DNA of 64,000 nucleotides, taken from the NCBI RefSeq assembly GCF_030269545.1, contig NZ_BSTN01000007.1, forward strand, positions 62,001 to 126,000, given 5' to 3'. Numbering within the stretch: the stretch's first letter is position 1; the number at the start of each line of letters is the position of its first letter. A program made the translations under genes and the position numbers. Of the stretch, positions 53,045 through 62,384 are shown in pieces. The notes beneath the pieces were generated by a model, which did not search any database, was not told where the DNA came from, and saw only the letters and a list, made by a program, of their open reading frames with translations. Origin of the DNA: Actinomadura sp. NBRC 104425 (GTDB taxonomy: Bacteria; Actinomycetota; Actinomycetes; Streptosporangiales; Streptosporangiaceae).

Positions 53045-53692
53045 TCAGCGGGTCTCGCCCACCTTGCAGTCGTCCTTGTCGTTCTGCTTGTTGGCGAGCA
53101 CGACGCTGCCGTTGTCCTCGCTCTTGCCGTGGACGAACACGCGGGGCTCGTCGTCCCCGCCCTCCTTCAGGAACTCGGTGGTCCACTCGCACAGCGACAC
53201 CGCCGGGTCGGAGTTCTCGTCGCCCTCCTCCAGGTCGGTGTAGACGCGCAGGAAGTCGCCGCTGCGCCGGACGTCCTCGACATGCTTGGTGATCTTCTTG
53301 TCGGGATCCTTGCTCTCCAGGTACGTCAGCGCCTCGGGCACCTCGTCGGGGTCGCCCGACGTTGCGGCAGATGCTGCGGCCGAGCCGGTGGGCGACGCCG
53401 AGGCCGATGCGGACGCGCCGGACGTCCGCGCGGACGACGTGCCGCGCCCGCCCGTCCCGTGCTCGGCGGCGGCTGCGGCCCGGGGCGCCTCGTCGCCGCC
53501 GCCGGCGGCCGACATCACGACCGCCGCCGCCACGCCCATCAGCACCAGCGATGCCGTCCCGGCCCCGGCCGCCCGCAGCTTGCGCCTGCCCGACTCCCCC
53601 AGCCCCTTGACCATCCGGTCCCATCGGACGGCCAGCTCGGACGGCGGTTTGGCGTGCCTTCCACGCGCGTGCTTCGGGGGAGCCTTGGTCAC
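53045..53692 (-). CDS. membrane-anchored exported protein of unknown function
   Basis: 215 aa. A basic cytoplasmic N-terminus (about 1-45) precedes a single membrane helix (AAGAGTASLVLMGVAAAVVMSA), then a Ser/Ala/Gly/Thr-rich linker of about 45 residues and an extracytoplasmic domain of about 95 residues. That domain has two cysteines (LCEWTTEF, DDCKVGE) that may form a disulfide. No family recognised. The GTG at 53692 is chosen because TAGAGT ends 7 bases upstream; the frame extends three more codons without support. Downstream of and in line with hemQ, 108 bases away, but probably transcribed separately. Confidence 0.72.
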   Translation of the reverse strand: MTKAPPKHARGRHAKPPSELAVRWDRMVKGLGESGRRKLRAAGAGTASLVLMGVAAAVVMSAAGGGDEAPRAAAAAEHGTGGRGTSSARTSGASASASASPTGSAAASAATSGDPDEVPEALTYLESKDPDKKITKHVEDVRRSGDFLRVYTDLEEGDENSDPAVSLCEWTTEFLKEGGDDEPRVFVHGKSEDNGSVVLANKQNDKDDCKVGETR

Positions 53693-53699
53693 GGGCCGC

Positions 53700-53705
53700 A
53701 CTCTA
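53700..53705 (-). promoter_or_regulatory. -10 box of a leaderless transcript (exported protein)
   Basis: TAGAGT on the minus strand, 7 bases before the GTG at 53692. Confidence 0.45.
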
Positions 53706-53800
53706 CCGGCAGTCCGCCGCAGGTTCCGTCCAGACGGGACAACGGGGGATACTCCGGCCGCCGCGTCCGTGCGCGGCCGCCGCGCCCCGGGCCCGCGGGG

Positions 53801-54499
53801 TCACGGAAGGTCGGCGACCAGCTCGGCGACCGGCTTGCGGCGGCCGGTGTAGAAGGGGATCTCCTCGCGGACGTGCAGCCGGGCCCGGGCGCCCCGCAGG
53901 TGCCGCATGAGGTCCACGATGCGGTGCAGCTCGTCGGCCTCGAACGCCAGCAGCCACTCGTAGTCGCCCAGGGCGAACGAGGAGACGGTGTTGGAGCGCA
54001 CGTCCGGGAAGCCGCGGGCCATCTGGCCGTGCTCGGCGAGCATCTGGCGGCGCTCCTCCTCCGGCAGCACGTACCAGTCGTAGGACCGGACGAACGGGTA
54101 GACGCACAGGTACCCGCGCGGCTCCTCCCCCGCCAGGAACGCCGGGATGTGGCTCTTGTTGAACTCGGCCGGCCGGTGCAGCCCCATCACCGACCACACC
54201 GGCTCGCTGGCGCGTCCCAGCGCGGTGCGCCGGAACCGGGAGTAGAGCTCCTGCAGGTCGTCGGAGCTGGGGGCGTGCCACCAGAACATGTAGTCGGCAT
54301 CGGCCCGCAGGCCCGCCACGTCGTACACCCCGCGGGTGGTCACGTCCTTCTGCGCGGCCTGGTCGAGCAGGTCCTGCACCTCGGCGGCGTGGCCCTCGGC
54401 GACCTCACCGTGGGTCCTCACCCGGAAGACCGACCACATCGTGTACCGGATCACCTGGTTGAGGTCCCGAGCCTTGGGCCGACTCGCCTGCTCCGTCAT
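53801..54499 (-). CDS. hemQ: coproheme decarboxylase HemQ (ChdC)
   Basis: 232 aa chlorite-dismutase-fold protein. In actinobacteria HemQ makes heme b from coproheme in the last step of the coproporphyrin-dependent pathway. Family blocks are [37 protein letters not shown] with the region of the axial histidine, [17 protein letters not shown], and [22 protein letters not shown]. The upstream hemG and hemE catalyse earlier steps. hemG runs 95 bases into this gene in another frame, an unusually long overlap. Confidence 0.93.
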   Translation of the reverse strand: MTEQASRPKARDLNQVIRYTMWSVFRVRTHGEVAEGHAAEVQDLLDQAAQKDVTTRGVYDVAGLRADADYMFWWHAPSSDDLQELYSRFRRTALGRASEPVWSVMGLHRPAEFNKSHIPAFLAGEEPRGYLCVYPFVRSYDWYVLPEEERRQMLAEHGQMARGFPDVRSNTVSSFALGDYEWLLAFEADELHRIVDLMRHLRGARARLHVREEIPFYTGRRKPVAELVADLP

Positions 54500-55934
54500 G
54501 ACTCTTTCCTCCCCGATTGTCGAGGTATTCCAGCACCCGGGTCGCCGCCGCGCGCGCGGTGGCGATGCATGCCGGGATGCCCAATCCGTCGTATGCTGCG
54601 CCCGCCACGGCCAGCCCCGGCTGACCCGCGACGGCGGCGCGGATGCGGGCCACCACGTCGGCGTGGCCCACGTTGTACTGGGGCAGCCCCCCGCCCCACC
54701 GCGTCACGCGGGAGGCGATGGGCAGTTCGTCGACCCCGCAGGTGACGGCCAGTTCGGTGACGGCCGCGGCCCGCAGGTCGTCGTCGGAACGCTGGAGCGT
54801 GTGCTCCTCGCCGTACCGTCCAATGGAGCAGCGCACCGCGATGAGGTCCGGGGCGCTCTCGCGCAGGTGCGGCCACTTGACCGAGCTGAAGGTGACGGCC
54901 TTCACCTCCCGCCCCTCGACCGCCGGGACGAGGTAGCCGCTGACGCGCGGCAGGCGGGGGAAGGCGCTCACCGGGTAGACCAGCGTGACGATCGCCATGC
55001 TGGCGTAGTCGATGCGGGCCAGCTCCCGGGACGCGGCGGGCACCTCGTCGGCGAGCAGCCGGGCGGCCGGCGCCGCGGGCACGGCCACCACGACCGCGTC
55101 GGCCTCGAGGTACTCGGGCGAGCGCGCCGGGCCGACGGTGAGCCGCCACCCGGTGGGCGTGCGGCGCAGCTCGCGCACCATGGCCCCGGTGCGGACCGTC
55201 CCGCCCCCGGCGGTGATCGCGTCGGCCACCAGGCGCGGCAGGGTGCCCAGCCCGCCGGGCAGGGTGGCGAACACCGGGCCCGGCTTCTCGGGCGCGGCCT
55301 GCCGGATGCCGCGGACGGCGGAGATCAGCGACCGGTGGCTGCGGGAGGCGACCGCGACCTGCGTCATCGTCGCCTCGAACGACAGCACCTCCACCCGCCC
55401 GGCGTACACGCCGCCCAGCAGCGGCTCGACCAGCCGGTCCACCACCTCGCGGCCGAGGCGGGCGCCGACGTAGTCGGCCACCGACACGTCGGAGGCGCCG
55501 CGCGGCGTGGCCGGCAGCACCAGGTCGAGCGGCACGCGGGCCAGGCCCAGCGGAGACAGCACCTGCGCGCGGGCCAGCGCCGCAAGGTCCGACGGCACAC
55601 CCATGACCTGCCCGGACGGCAGAGGGCGCAGCGCCCCGTGGCTGAGGATCGCCGACGAGGCCGTCCCCGGGTGCACCAGGTCGCCGGCCCGGCCGAGGTC
55701 GCGCACCAGCTCCAGGCCCTCGGGCCGGCGGGCGAGCATGGACTCGGCGCCCTCGTCGACGGGGATCCCGCCGACCTCGCTGACCTTCAGTTTGCCGCCG
55801 ACGTCGGATGAGCCCTCCAGGACCGTCACCCGCGCCCCGCCGCGCAGCAGCTGCCGCGCGGCGGTCAGACCCGCGATCCCGCCGCCGATGACGACGGCGT
55901 GCGGCCGCCCTCCGTTCGCCTCCAGCTCGGTCAT
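54405..55934 (-). CDS. hemY: coproporphyrinogen/protoporphyrinogen oxidase (HemG/HemY, CgoX)
   Basis: 509 aa FAD enzyme oxidising coproporphyrinogen III to coproporphyrin III in the HemQ-type pathway. The dinucleotide motif [15 protein letters not shown] is at 15-29; [36 protein letters not shown] and the terminal [20 protein letters not shown] are characteristic. The conserved fold ends near residue 470, but the frame continues about 38 residues into hemQ. A neighbouring frame stops at 54496, exactly the 4-base overlap expected, so a small frameshift near the end is conceivable. AAGGTGG precedes the ATG. Confidence 0.92.
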   Translation of the reverse strand: MTELEANGGRPHAVVIGGGIAGLTAARQLLRGGARVTVLEGSSDVGGKLKVSEVGGIPVDEGAESMLARRPEGLELVRDLGRAGDLVHPGTASSAILSHGALRPLPSGQVMGVPSDLAALARAQVLSPLGLARVPLDLVLPATPRGASDVSVADYVGARLGREVVDRLVEPLLGGVYAGRVEVLSFEATMTQVAVASRSHRSLISAVRGIRQAAPEKPGPVFATLPGGLGTLPRLVADAITAGGGTVRTGAMVRELRRTPTGWRLTVGPARSPEYLEADAVVVAVPAAPAARLLADEVPAASRELARIDYASMAIVTLVYPVSAFPRLPRVSGYLVPAVEGREVKAVTFSSVKWPHLRESAPDLIAVRCSIGRYGEEHTLQRSDDDLRAAAVTELAVTCGVDELPIASRVTRWGGGLPQYNVGHADVVARIRAAVAGQPGLAVAGAAYDGLGIPACIATARAAATRVLEYLDNRGGKSHDGAGESAQGSGPQPGDPVHDVVGLPGEDPR

Positions 55935-56011
55935 GATTCCACCTTTCCAGATGGTCTTCCCGAACCGGCATCAGGGTGGCCTTAGGGATCGGCCACGGGG
56001 TGACCCGCAGG

Positions 56012-57079
56012 TCAGGACGCGGACGCCTCGTGGACCAGGTCGGCCAGGCGCGCCAGCACGTCCGGATCGGTGGCGGGCAGCACGCCGTGGCCCAGGTTGA
56101 ACACGTGGCCCTCGGCGGTGCGGCCCCGGGCCAGCACGTCGCGGGCCCGCGCCTCGATCACCTCCCACGGCGCGAACAGCAGCGCCGGGTCGAGGTTGCC
56201 CTGCAGCGCCTTGCCGGGCTCGACGCGGTGGACGGCCTCGTCCAGCGGGACCCGCCAGTCGACGCCCACCACGTCGGCCCCGGCCTCGCCCATCAGCCCG
56301 AGCAGCTCGCCGGTGCCGACGCCGAAGTGGATGCGCGGCACGCCGTACTCCTCCAGCGCCTGGAAGACGCGGCGGGTGTGGGGCAGCACCGAGGCCCGGT
56401 AGTCCTGCGGGCCGACCGCGCCGACCCAGGAGTCGAACAGCTGCACCGCGCTCGCCCCGGCCTCGACCTGCACCTTCAGGTAGTCGATGGTGATGTCGGC
56501 CAGCCGTCCCATCAGCCGGTCCCACAGCTGCGGCTCGCCGTACATCATGGCCTTGGTGCGCTCGTGGTTCTTCGACGGGCCGCCCTCGATCAGGTACGAG
56601 GCCAGCGTGAACGGCCCGCCCGCGAACCCGATCAGCGGGGTGGCGCCCAGCTCGCCGACCAGGCCGCGCACCGCCTCGGTGACGAACGGCACGTCGTCCG
56701 GAGTCAGCCGGCGCAGCGCGGCCACCCCCTCGGGGCTGCGGATCGGGTCGGCGACCACCGGCCCGACGCCCGGCTTGATGTCCAGGTCGACGCCGACCGC
56801 GCGCAGCGGCACGACGATGTCGCTGAAGAAGATCGCCGCGTCCACCGCGTACCGGCGCAGCGGCTGCAGGGTGATCTCGATGATCATGTCGGGGCGGGCG
56901 CACGCCTCCAGCATCGGCACGCCCTCGCGCACCCGCAGGTACTCGGGCAGCGACCGGCCCGCCTGCCGCATGAACCACACCGGCGTGTACGGCACGGGCC
57001 GGCGGCGGCAGGCCCTCAGGAAGGGGCTGTCCTCCAGCCCGGAAGCGGAGTCCTTGGTTCCAACGGCGTCTTCGACCAC
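56012..57079 (-). CDS. hemE: uroporphyrinogen decarboxylase
   Basis: 355 aa enzyme converting uroporphyrinogen III to coproporphyrinogen [18 protein letters not shown] holds the conserved Arg residues of the active site, [17 protein letters not shown] carries the key aspartate region, and [17 protein letters not shown] and FGVGTGELL complete the pattern. I chose the GTG at 57079 (GGGAG about 10 bases upstream); the open frame extends 40 codons further, but those residues are not part of the family. First of the heme genes hemE-hemY-hemQ. Divergent from a zinc-ribbon gene. Confidence 0.94.
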   Translation of the reverse strand: MVEDAVGTKDSASGLEDSPFLRACRRRPVPYTPVWFMRQAGRSLPEYLRVREGVPMLEACARPDMIIEITLQPLRRYAVDAAIFFSDIVVPLRAVGVDLDIKPGVGPVVADPIRSPEGVAALRRLTPDDVPFVTEAVRGLVGELGATPLIGFAGGPFTLASYLIEGGPSKNHERTKAMMYGEPQLWDRLMGRLADITIDYLKVQVEAGASAVQLFDSWVGAVGPQDYRASVLPHTRRVFQALEEYGVPRIHFGVGTGELLGLMGEAGADVVGVDWRVPLDEAVHRVEPGKALQGNLDPALLFAPWEVIEARARDVLARGRTAEGHVFNLGHGVLPATDPDVLARLADLVHEASAS

Positions 57080-57314
57080 ATGTGAGATGCTCCCACGGAC
57101 ACCCCCGCCGGGGCGCACCGCCCCGCGCAAGTCGCCCGCGGTCCGCCCGTTTTGCGTACAACGTACGCCGATTCGGCGGACTCCGGGGGGATCGGGCACG
57201 ATCGGGGGGCGTCGCCGTGGCGGCGCACGAAGTTCCGGACACGCCGAGCGAAGTCCCGCATTCTGTCACCGCCGCATGCGAACGTGATCCGTGTCATAGC
57301 CGAGGGAGGTCCCC

Positions 57315-57620
57315 TTGTACTGCTCCACCTGCGGTGACGACCGCCTCTTCGAGCGGCCGCCCTGCCCTGACGGGCACGGCGCGGACTGCCCCGAGAGGGT
57401 CTGCACCGGGTGCGGGGCCGCGGTCCTGATCGGCCTGCCGCCCGGATCCGCCGGCGCCCCCGCCGCGCCGGCCGTCCCCGCGCCGGCCCGGTCGGCCCCG
57501 TCCGCCGCCGCGCGCGGCGGGTCGAGCAGCCCGGCCGCGGGCGGGTCCCCGGCCGCTCCCGGTTCCGCCCCCGGCGCATCCGCCAGCGGCCGCGCCGCGT
57601 ACCAGCGGGCCGTGGCCTGA
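57315..57620 (+). CDS. zinc-ribbon protein with disordered tail
   Basis: 101 aa. The N-terminal 35 residues hold paired cysteines (MYCSTCGDDRLFE, CPDGHGADCPERVCTGCGAA), a probable zinc ribbon, followed by a Pro/Ala/Gly/Ser-rich tail. Short proteins with the same MYCSTCGD start are widespread in actinobacteria (memory); function unknown. The start is TTG with GGGAGG 7 bases upstream. It may share the divergent promoter region with hemE. Confidence 0.7.
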   Translation: MYCSTCGDDRLFERPPCPDGHGADCPERVCTGCGAAVLIGLPPGSAGAPAAPAVPAPARSAPSAAARGGSSSPAAGGSPAAPGSAPGASASGRAAYQRAVA

Positions 57621-57753
57621 CGGCGCGCGCCCCCGAGACGAAACCTGTGCTGTGCCTCTGTCTCCGCCTCAATCCCCCGTCGCCGCGCCCGGCGCCGCGA
57701 CGAGCCCCCCGCACCGCGCCCCGGTGCGGGGCCGCCACCTCGGCGGTCCGATC

Positions 57754-58335
57754 ATGACCGTGCCCGCGCCGTTCCGGCGCGCCCGCGACACGCTGCGGGC
57801 GATCCTGGAGGGCGAGCCGATCCGGCCCGAGCTCGACCTGGAGGACATGCCCGCGCCACAGCGGCTGGCGCCCTACGCGGCGGCCCTGTCCGGCAGCGTG
57901 TACCGCGACGCCGGCACCGACGCCGAGACCGAGGTGGCCACCGGCCGGCTGATCGTGCTGTACGACCCCGAGGGCCGCGCCGGCTGGACCGGCGGGTTCC
58001 GCGTGGTCGCCTACATCCGCGCCGACCTGGAGCCCGAGATCGCCGCCGACGAGCTGATCGGCTCGGTGGCCTGGAGCTGGCTGCTGGAGGCGCTGGAACC
58101 CGCGGGGTACGCGGGCGTGTCCGGCACGGTCACCCGGGCGGTGTCGGAGAGCTTCGGCGACAAGCGCGGCGAGCCGTCCACGACCGAGCTGGAGTTGCGC
58201 GCCTCCTGGTCCCCGACCGGCGACGATCTCACCGGGCACGTGCTGGCGTGGTGCGAGGTGATGTGCACCACGGCGGGGCTGCCGCCGTCCGGGGTGAGCG
58301 CGCTGCCGGATCGTCCCGGCGGATCCGGACACTGA
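57754..58335 (+). CDS. DUF3000 family protein
   Basis: 193 aa soluble protein. LDLEDMPAPQRLAPYAAALSGSV, GRLIVLYDPEGRAGWTGGFRVVAYIRADLE, and ASWSPTGDDLTGHVLAWCEVMCTTAGLPP match DUF3000, an actinobacteria-specific family often found beside hemE and RNase D. Function unknown. The start is uncertain: the ATG at 57754 gives the family length, but the frame is open to a GTG at 57652. It precedes the RNase D gene by 19 bases. Confidence 0.83.
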   Translation: MTVPAPFRRARDTLRAILEGEPIRPELDLEDMPAPQRLAPYAAALSGSVYRDAGTDAETEVATGRLIVLYDPEGRAGWTGGFRVVAYIRADLEPEIAADELIGSVAWSWLLEALEPAGYAGVSGTVTRAVSESFGDKRGEPSTTELELRASWSPTGDDLTGHVLAWCEVMCTTAGLPPSGVSALPDRPGGSGH

Positions 58336-58341
58336 GCGACG

Positions 58342-58347
58342 TACGGT
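58342..58347 (+). promoter_or_regulatory. -10 box of a leaderless transcript (RNase D)
   Basis: TACGGT ends 7 bases before the GTG at 58355. Confidence 0.45.
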
Positions 58348-58354
58348 AGGGGAC

Positions 58355-59752
58355 GTGGGAAGCACAGCGTCCGAGACCGAAGCCGCCGACGAGGGCGCGG
58401 CAGGGGCGCAGTCCGCCGCGGGACCCGCCGCGGCGGCCGCCTCACCGCAGGAGTCCGCCCTCGACCCGTCCACCGCCGACCGGAAGGCCGCCGGTTCCGC
58501 CGAGCGGGCCGTGCACGCCGCCGGCACCGCGCCCCCCGCGGGCGCCGTACCGCTGCTGGAGCCCCGGGACGGCGTGCCCCCGGTGATCACCACCGCATCC
58601 GGTTTGGAACGTGTCATCGACGCGTTCGCGGCGGGCGCCGGCCCGGTCGCGGTGGACGCCGAGCGCGCGTCCGGCTACCGGTACGGCCAGCGCGCCTATC
58701 TGATCCAGCTGCGCCGCCGCGGCGCGGGCACCGCGCTGATCGACCCGGTGGCGCTGCCCGACCTGTCCGGGCTGGACGCCGCGCTGGACGGCGCCGAGAT
58801 CGTGCTGCACGCCGCCACCCAGGACCTGCCCTGCCTGGGCGAGGTCGGCATCCGGCCGCGCCGCCTGTTCGACACCGAGCTGGCCGGGCGGCTGCTGGGC
58901 TATCCGCGGGTGGGGCTCGGCTCGATGGTGGAGAACGTCCTCGGCTTCAGCCTGGAGAAGGGGCACTCGGCGGCCGACTGGTCGACGCGTCCGCTGCCGG
59001 AGGACTGGCTGCGGTACGCGGCGCTGGACGTCGAGCTGCTGGTGGAGCTGCGCGACGCGCTGCGGGACGAGCTGCAGGCGGCGGGCAAGCTGGAGTGGGC
59101 GCTGGAGGAGTTCGCCGCGATCCTGGCCACGCCGCCCAAGCCGCCGCGTCCCGACCCGTGGCGCCGCACGTCCGGCATCCACCGCGTGCGCAACCGGCGG
59201 GCCCTGGCGGTGGTGCGCGAGGTGTGGAACGTTCGCGACCGCATCGCCCGGGAGCGCGACCTGTCGCCGGGCCGGGTGCTGCAGGACGCGGCGATCATCG
59301 AGCTGGCGCAGCAGCTGCCCAAGACCCCGGCGGACCTGCAGGCGCTGCCGACGATGCGCAGCCGCGGCGCCCGCCGCCACCAGACGGCGTGGCTGCGCGC
59401 GGTGTCGCGGGCGCGCGCCCTGCCCGACAAGGCGCTGCCGGAGGCCGGCGTCCCCGGCGACGGCCCGCCGCCGGCGCACCGCTGGCCCGAGCGCGACCCG
59501 CAGGCCGCCAAGCGGCTGGCCGCCGCCCGGGCGGTGGTGGCGGCGCTGGCCGACGAGCACACCATGCCGACCGAGAACCTGATCCAGCCGGACTACGTGC
59601 GGCGGCTGGCGTGGTCGCCGCCCGCCGAGCCGACCCCCGAGGCGATCGGCGCGGCGCTGCGCGGGCTCGGCGCCCGCGCATGGCAGGTGCGGCTGGTGGC
59701 CAAGCCGCTGGCCAAGGCGTTCCAGCGGCTGGAGAGCAAGGGCGAGCTGTAG
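58355..59752 (+). CDS. rnd: ribonuclease D (DEDD exonuclease with HRDC domain)
   Basis: 465 aa 3'-5' exoribonuclease acting in tRNA and small RNA maturation. A 75-residue Ala-rich N-terminal extension precedes the DEDD nuclease: VAVDAERASGYRYG (D-x-E), HAATQDLPCL (Asp), and YAALDVELLVEL (Tyr and Asp of DEDDy type). An HRDC domain follows at about 285-365 (RRALAVVREVWNVRDRIARERDLSPGRVL). The GTG at 58355 has a -10 box 7 bases upstream and no spaced ribosome site. Confidence 0.9.
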   Translation: MGSTASETEAADEGAAGAQSAAGPAAAAASPQESALDPSTADRKAAGSAERAVHAAGTAPPAGAVPLLEPRDGVPPVITTASGLERVIDAFAAGAGPVAVDAERASGYRYGQRAYLIQLRRRGAGTALIDPVALPDLSGLDAALDGAEIVLHAATQDLPCLGEVGIRPRRLFDTELAGRLLGYPRVGLGSMVENVLGFSLEKGHSAADWSTRPLPEDWLRYAALDVELLVELRDALRDELQAAGKLEWALEEFAAILATPPKPPRPDPWRRTSGIHRVRNRRALAVVREVWNVRDRIARERDLSPGRVLQDAAIIELAQQLPKTPADLQALPTMRSRGARRHQTAWLRAVSRARALPDKALPEAGVPGDGPPPAHRWPERDPQAAKRLAAARAVVAALADEHTMPTENLIQPDYVRRLAWSPPAEPTPEAIGAALRGLGARAWQVRLVAKPLAKAFQRLESKGEL

Positions 59753-59776
59753 CCCGCGCCGGACGCGCGAACGCAC

Positions 59777-59803
59777 CCGCCGCGGACGGGGGCTCCGCGG
59801 CGG
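59777..59803. terminator. bidirectional terminator after rnd
   Basis: A perfect 10-bp stem (59777-59786 with 59794-59803) with a 7-base loop separates two convergent genes; its right arm touches the stop codon of the minus-strand gene. Confidence 0.65.
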
Positions 59804-60166
59804 CTACAGGTCGGGCAGCGGGTCGCGCGGGAGGCTGTCGCGGTCGAAGACCTCGGCGTCGGCGGCGTTGATGACGGGCACGTACTCGTCGTCCACCTCG
59901 AACCAGGCGTTGGCGAACTCGAACACGGCGCCCGCGCCGGTCTCCACCGGGCCGATGCGGGTGCCGCGCGGATAGCTCCCCCAGACGCTCTTCGGATCGG
60001 CGCGCCCGACCGCGCCGGTGCTGATGACCGTGATCTGGTCATCGGTGACGACGAACAGGAACCCGGTGCCGCCCCCGGCGGTCAGCGCCGGGAAGATGTA
60101 CCGGATGTCGGTGTCGAGGCCGAGGAACTCCCGGCAGCGGTCGCGGACCGGACGGGGCACGGGCAT
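59804..60166 (-). CDS. conserved hypothetical protein, 120 aa
   Basis: A soluble mixed alpha/beta protein, PRPVRDRCREFLGLDTDIRYIFPAL then strands FLFVVTDDQITVIST and AVFEFANAWFEVDDEYVPVIN. The middle resembles a PH-like/bacterial PH-type strand pattern, but I cannot assign it to a family. A strong GGAGGTGA lies 6 bases before the ATG, so the gene is real. No function can be inferred from the neighbours. Confidence 0.72.
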   Translation of the reverse strand: MPVPRPVRDRCREFLGLDTDIRYIFPALTAGGGTGFLFVVTDDQITVISTGAVGRADPKSVWGSYPRGTRIGPVETGAGAVFEFANAWFEVDDEYVPVINAADAEVFDRDSLPRDPLPDL

Positions 60167-60241
60167 GGCGCCTCACCTCCGACCATCGGCTGGTCCCCAT
60201 GATGCACCGGCCCGCACACCGCGACCAGGGCCGCGACCGGG

Positions 60242-61243
60242 TCAACCCCCGACGGCCTCGGGCCCGGCGGGCGTCCAGCGGACGAGGACGGCCTGGTGGG
60301 CGGTCTGGGCGCCGGTGGACGGGTCGATGCCGAACGCCCCGAACAGGGTGGTGGTGCGCAGGCTCGCGGCGACGTCCCACACCGGGCGGCGGGCCGGGCT
60401 CCCGGCGGTGCGGACGCAGTGCGCGGCGATCACCGCAGCGGCGTACGCCTGCGCCGCCGGGTAGTCGGGCAGGGTTCCCGTGCGCCGCCGGACGGCGGCG
60501 ATGAAGGCGGCCTCGTTCAGGCCGAGTTCCGGTTCGCGCGGGCGTCCCGGGAACCACTGCCCCACCCCGTAGACCCCCTCGGGATCGCCGACGGCGCCGC
60601 CGAACCCGCGGACGCCCGCCGCCACCGCGCACACGGTTCCCGGCGGGTCGGGCCGCGCCCTTGCAGCGGCCACCGTCCGCACGTCCTCCTCGAAGGACGC
60701 GGCGCACAGCAGGTTCCAGCGGGCCGACGCGCCCGGCTCCGGAAGCCCGCCGACGCGCGCGACGTCGATGCCCAGGGCGCGCGCCGCGGTCTCGGCGCCG
60801 TCGGCGACCCGCCTGCCGAAGCCGCCGCCGCCGTGCACGAGGTAGAGCCGGGCGGGGTCCCGGGCCGCCGCCAGATGCCGCAGGAACGGGTCGGCGTACC
60901 GGCTCGCGGGAGTCGGCACCGAGACGACGTGGCCGGGATGGGCCGTCTCGGCGTCGTCGCCGGAGCCGCCGTGGTTCCAGACCAGCCGGTCGAGGTCGGC
61001 GGCGACGCCGCCCGCGGCCCGCATGAGGTCGGTCGCATAGGGGCCGAGCAGCACGTCGCACCGGCCGGCCAGGCCGCGCAGGGCCGTGCGGAGGCGGTCC
61101 CGGTCGCCGCGGTCGTCCTCGATCAGCAGGTCGGCGCGCCCGTCGGCCGCGCGCCACACCTCCAGGGCGGCCGCGGCCTGGCGGCCGAACCGGGCGTATC
61201 CGCCCGTCAGCGACAGGCAGGCGCCGACGCGCAACCGGGCCAT
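60242..61243 (-). CDS. periplasmic binding protein-like protein without signal peptide
   Basis: 333 aa with the type I periplasmic binding fold (Leu/Ile/Val-binding class): RLRVGACLSLTGGYARFGRQAAAALEVW at the start and YPAAQAYAAAVIAAHCVR near the end are typical blocks. The protein begins at the first beta strand with no signal peptide or lipobox, so it probably stays in the cytoplasm as an AmiC-like sensor, or is a decayed binding protein. No permease or ATPase genes are near. Unusually rich in alanine and arginine. Confidence 0.75.
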   Translation of the reverse strand: MARLRVGACLSLTGGYARFGRQAAAALEVWRAADGRADLLIEDDRGDRDRLRTALRGLAGRCDVLLGPYATDLMRAAGGVAADLDRLVWNHGGSGDDAETAHPGHVVSVPTPASRYADPFLRHLAAARDPARLYLVHGGGGFGRRVADGAETAARALGIDVARVGGLPEPGASARWNLLCAASFEEDVRTVAAARARPDPPGTVCAVAAGVRGFGGAVGDPEGVYGVGQWFPGRPREPELGLNEAAFIAAVRRRTGTLPDYPAAQAYAAAVIAAHCVRTAGSPARRPVWDVAASLRTTTLFGAFGIDPSTGAQTAHQAVLVRWTPAGPEAVGG

Positions 61244-61325
61244 GGCCGCTTCGTGCCCGCCCGCGCCCTGCCGACGCCCCTGCCGACGCCCCTGTTGATG
61301 CGCCCGCTGACGCGGCGGGGGCTGC

Positions 61326-62159
61326 TCAGCCGGTCCAGCGCTCGCCGGTCAGGCGCTCGTAGACCTCGATGTAGCGGGCGCGGGTCGCGTCGACGACCTC
61401 CTGTGGGATCTCCGGGCCGGGGGGCGTGCGGTCCCAGTCCAGCGTGCTGCTCCAGTCGCGGACGAACTGCTTGTCCAGGGAGTGCTGCGCGCGGCCGGGC
61501 CGCCACTCGTCGGCGGGCCAGAAGCGGGAGGAGTCGGGGGTGAGCACCTCGTCGGCGAGGACGAGGGTTCCGTCGGGGGCGCGGCCGAACTCCAGCTTGG
61601 TGTCGGCGATGACGATGCCCCGCTCGGCGGCCAGCTCCGCGCCGCGCCGGTAGACCTCCAGGGTGGTCTGCCGCAGCCGCTCGGCGGTGTCGGCGCCGAT
61701 CTCCGCCACCACGTCGTCGTAGGTGATGAACTCGTCGTGCCCCTCGGCGGCCTTGGTGGTCGGGGTGAAGATCGGCTCGGGCAGCTTGGACGCCTCGACC
61801 AGTCCGGGCGGCAGCGCCACCCCCGAGACGGTGCCGCTCTTGTCGTACTCCTTGAGGCCGAGGCCCGCCAGGTATCCGCGCGCGATCCACTCCACCGGCA
61901 GCATGGTCAGGCGGCGGCAGCGGATCGCCCGGCCCCGCCACTCGTCGGGCACGTCGTCGGCGGAGATGACGTGGTTGGGGATGATGTCGGCGAGCCGCTC
62001 GAACCACCACAGCGACAGCCGGGTGAGGATCTTGCCCTTGTCGGGGATCGGGGTGGGCAGCACCACGTCGTAGACGCTCACCCGGTCGGAGGCGACCAGG
62101 ATGAGGTCGTCGCCGTCGGCGTAGACGTCCCGGACCTTGCCGGAGTGGATCAGTTCCAT
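61326..62159 (-). CDS. purC: phosphoribosylaminoimidazole-succinocarboxamide synthase
   Basis: 277 aa purine-synthesis ligase joining CAIR and aspartate with ATP. LIHSGKVRDVYADGDDLILVASDRVS at the N-terminus is the ATP-grasp-like start; VEWIARGYLAGLGLKEY and IADTKLEFGRAPDGTLVLADEVLTPDSSRFWP carry the substrate and metal residues. The ATG at 62159 is chosen for AGAGGA about 5 bases upstream and the family start MELIHSGK. No other pur genes are adjacent. Confidence 0.95.
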   Translation of the reverse strand: MELIHSGKVRDVYADGDDLILVASDRVSVYDVVLPTPIPDKGKILTRLSLWWFERLADIIPNHVISADDVPDEWRGRAIRCRRLTMLPVEWIARGYLAGLGLKEYDKSGTVSGVALPPGLVEASKLPEPIFTPTTKAAEGHDEFITYDDVVAEIGADTAERLRQTTLEVYRRGAELAAERGIVIADTKLEFGRAPDGTLVLADEVLTPDSSRFWPADEWRPGRAQHSLDKQFVRDWSSTLDWDRTPPGPEIPQEVVDATRARYIEVYERLTGERWTG

Positions 62160-62267
62160 GGTGTTCCTCTGCCCTCGCGCTTCCTTCGGACCGGCGGCCA
62201 CCAGGGCAATCTACTCGCCGTGCCCGGCCGGCTCCCGTCCAGGGGCGGCACGGCCCGGCGTCAGTGG

Positions 62268-62281
62268 TTACTGACGAGTAA
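62268..62281. promoter_or_regulatory. TetR-type operator site 1 upstream of fadAB
   Basis: TTACTGACGAGTAA, with TTACT/AGTAA arms. A second similar copy lies 25 bases on. The pair sits 104-117 bases before fadA. Confidence 0.5.
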
Positions 62282-62292
62282 GATGGGCATTG

Positions 62293-62306
62293 TTACCCGC
62301 GAGTAG
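62293..62306. promoter_or_regulatory. TetR-type operator site 2 upstream of fadAB
   Basis: TTACCCGCGAGTAG matches site 1 at 10 of 14 positions in the same register, centre-to-centre 25 bases. Confidence 0.45.
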
Positions 62307-62340
62307 CCGGGGCCGCCTCCGGCCCGGCGCCGTGCCATTC

Positions 62341-62370
62341 GTGCCCATACGTGCCCATACGTGCCCATTC
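62341..62370. repeat. 10-bp tandem repeat in the fadA leader
   Basis: GTGCCCATAC occurs twice and GTGCCCATTC once in direct succession, with a further imperfect copy at about 62332. It ends just before the GGGAGGA ribosome site of fadA. Confidence 0.75.
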
Positions 62371-62384
62371 AAGGGAGGACGACC

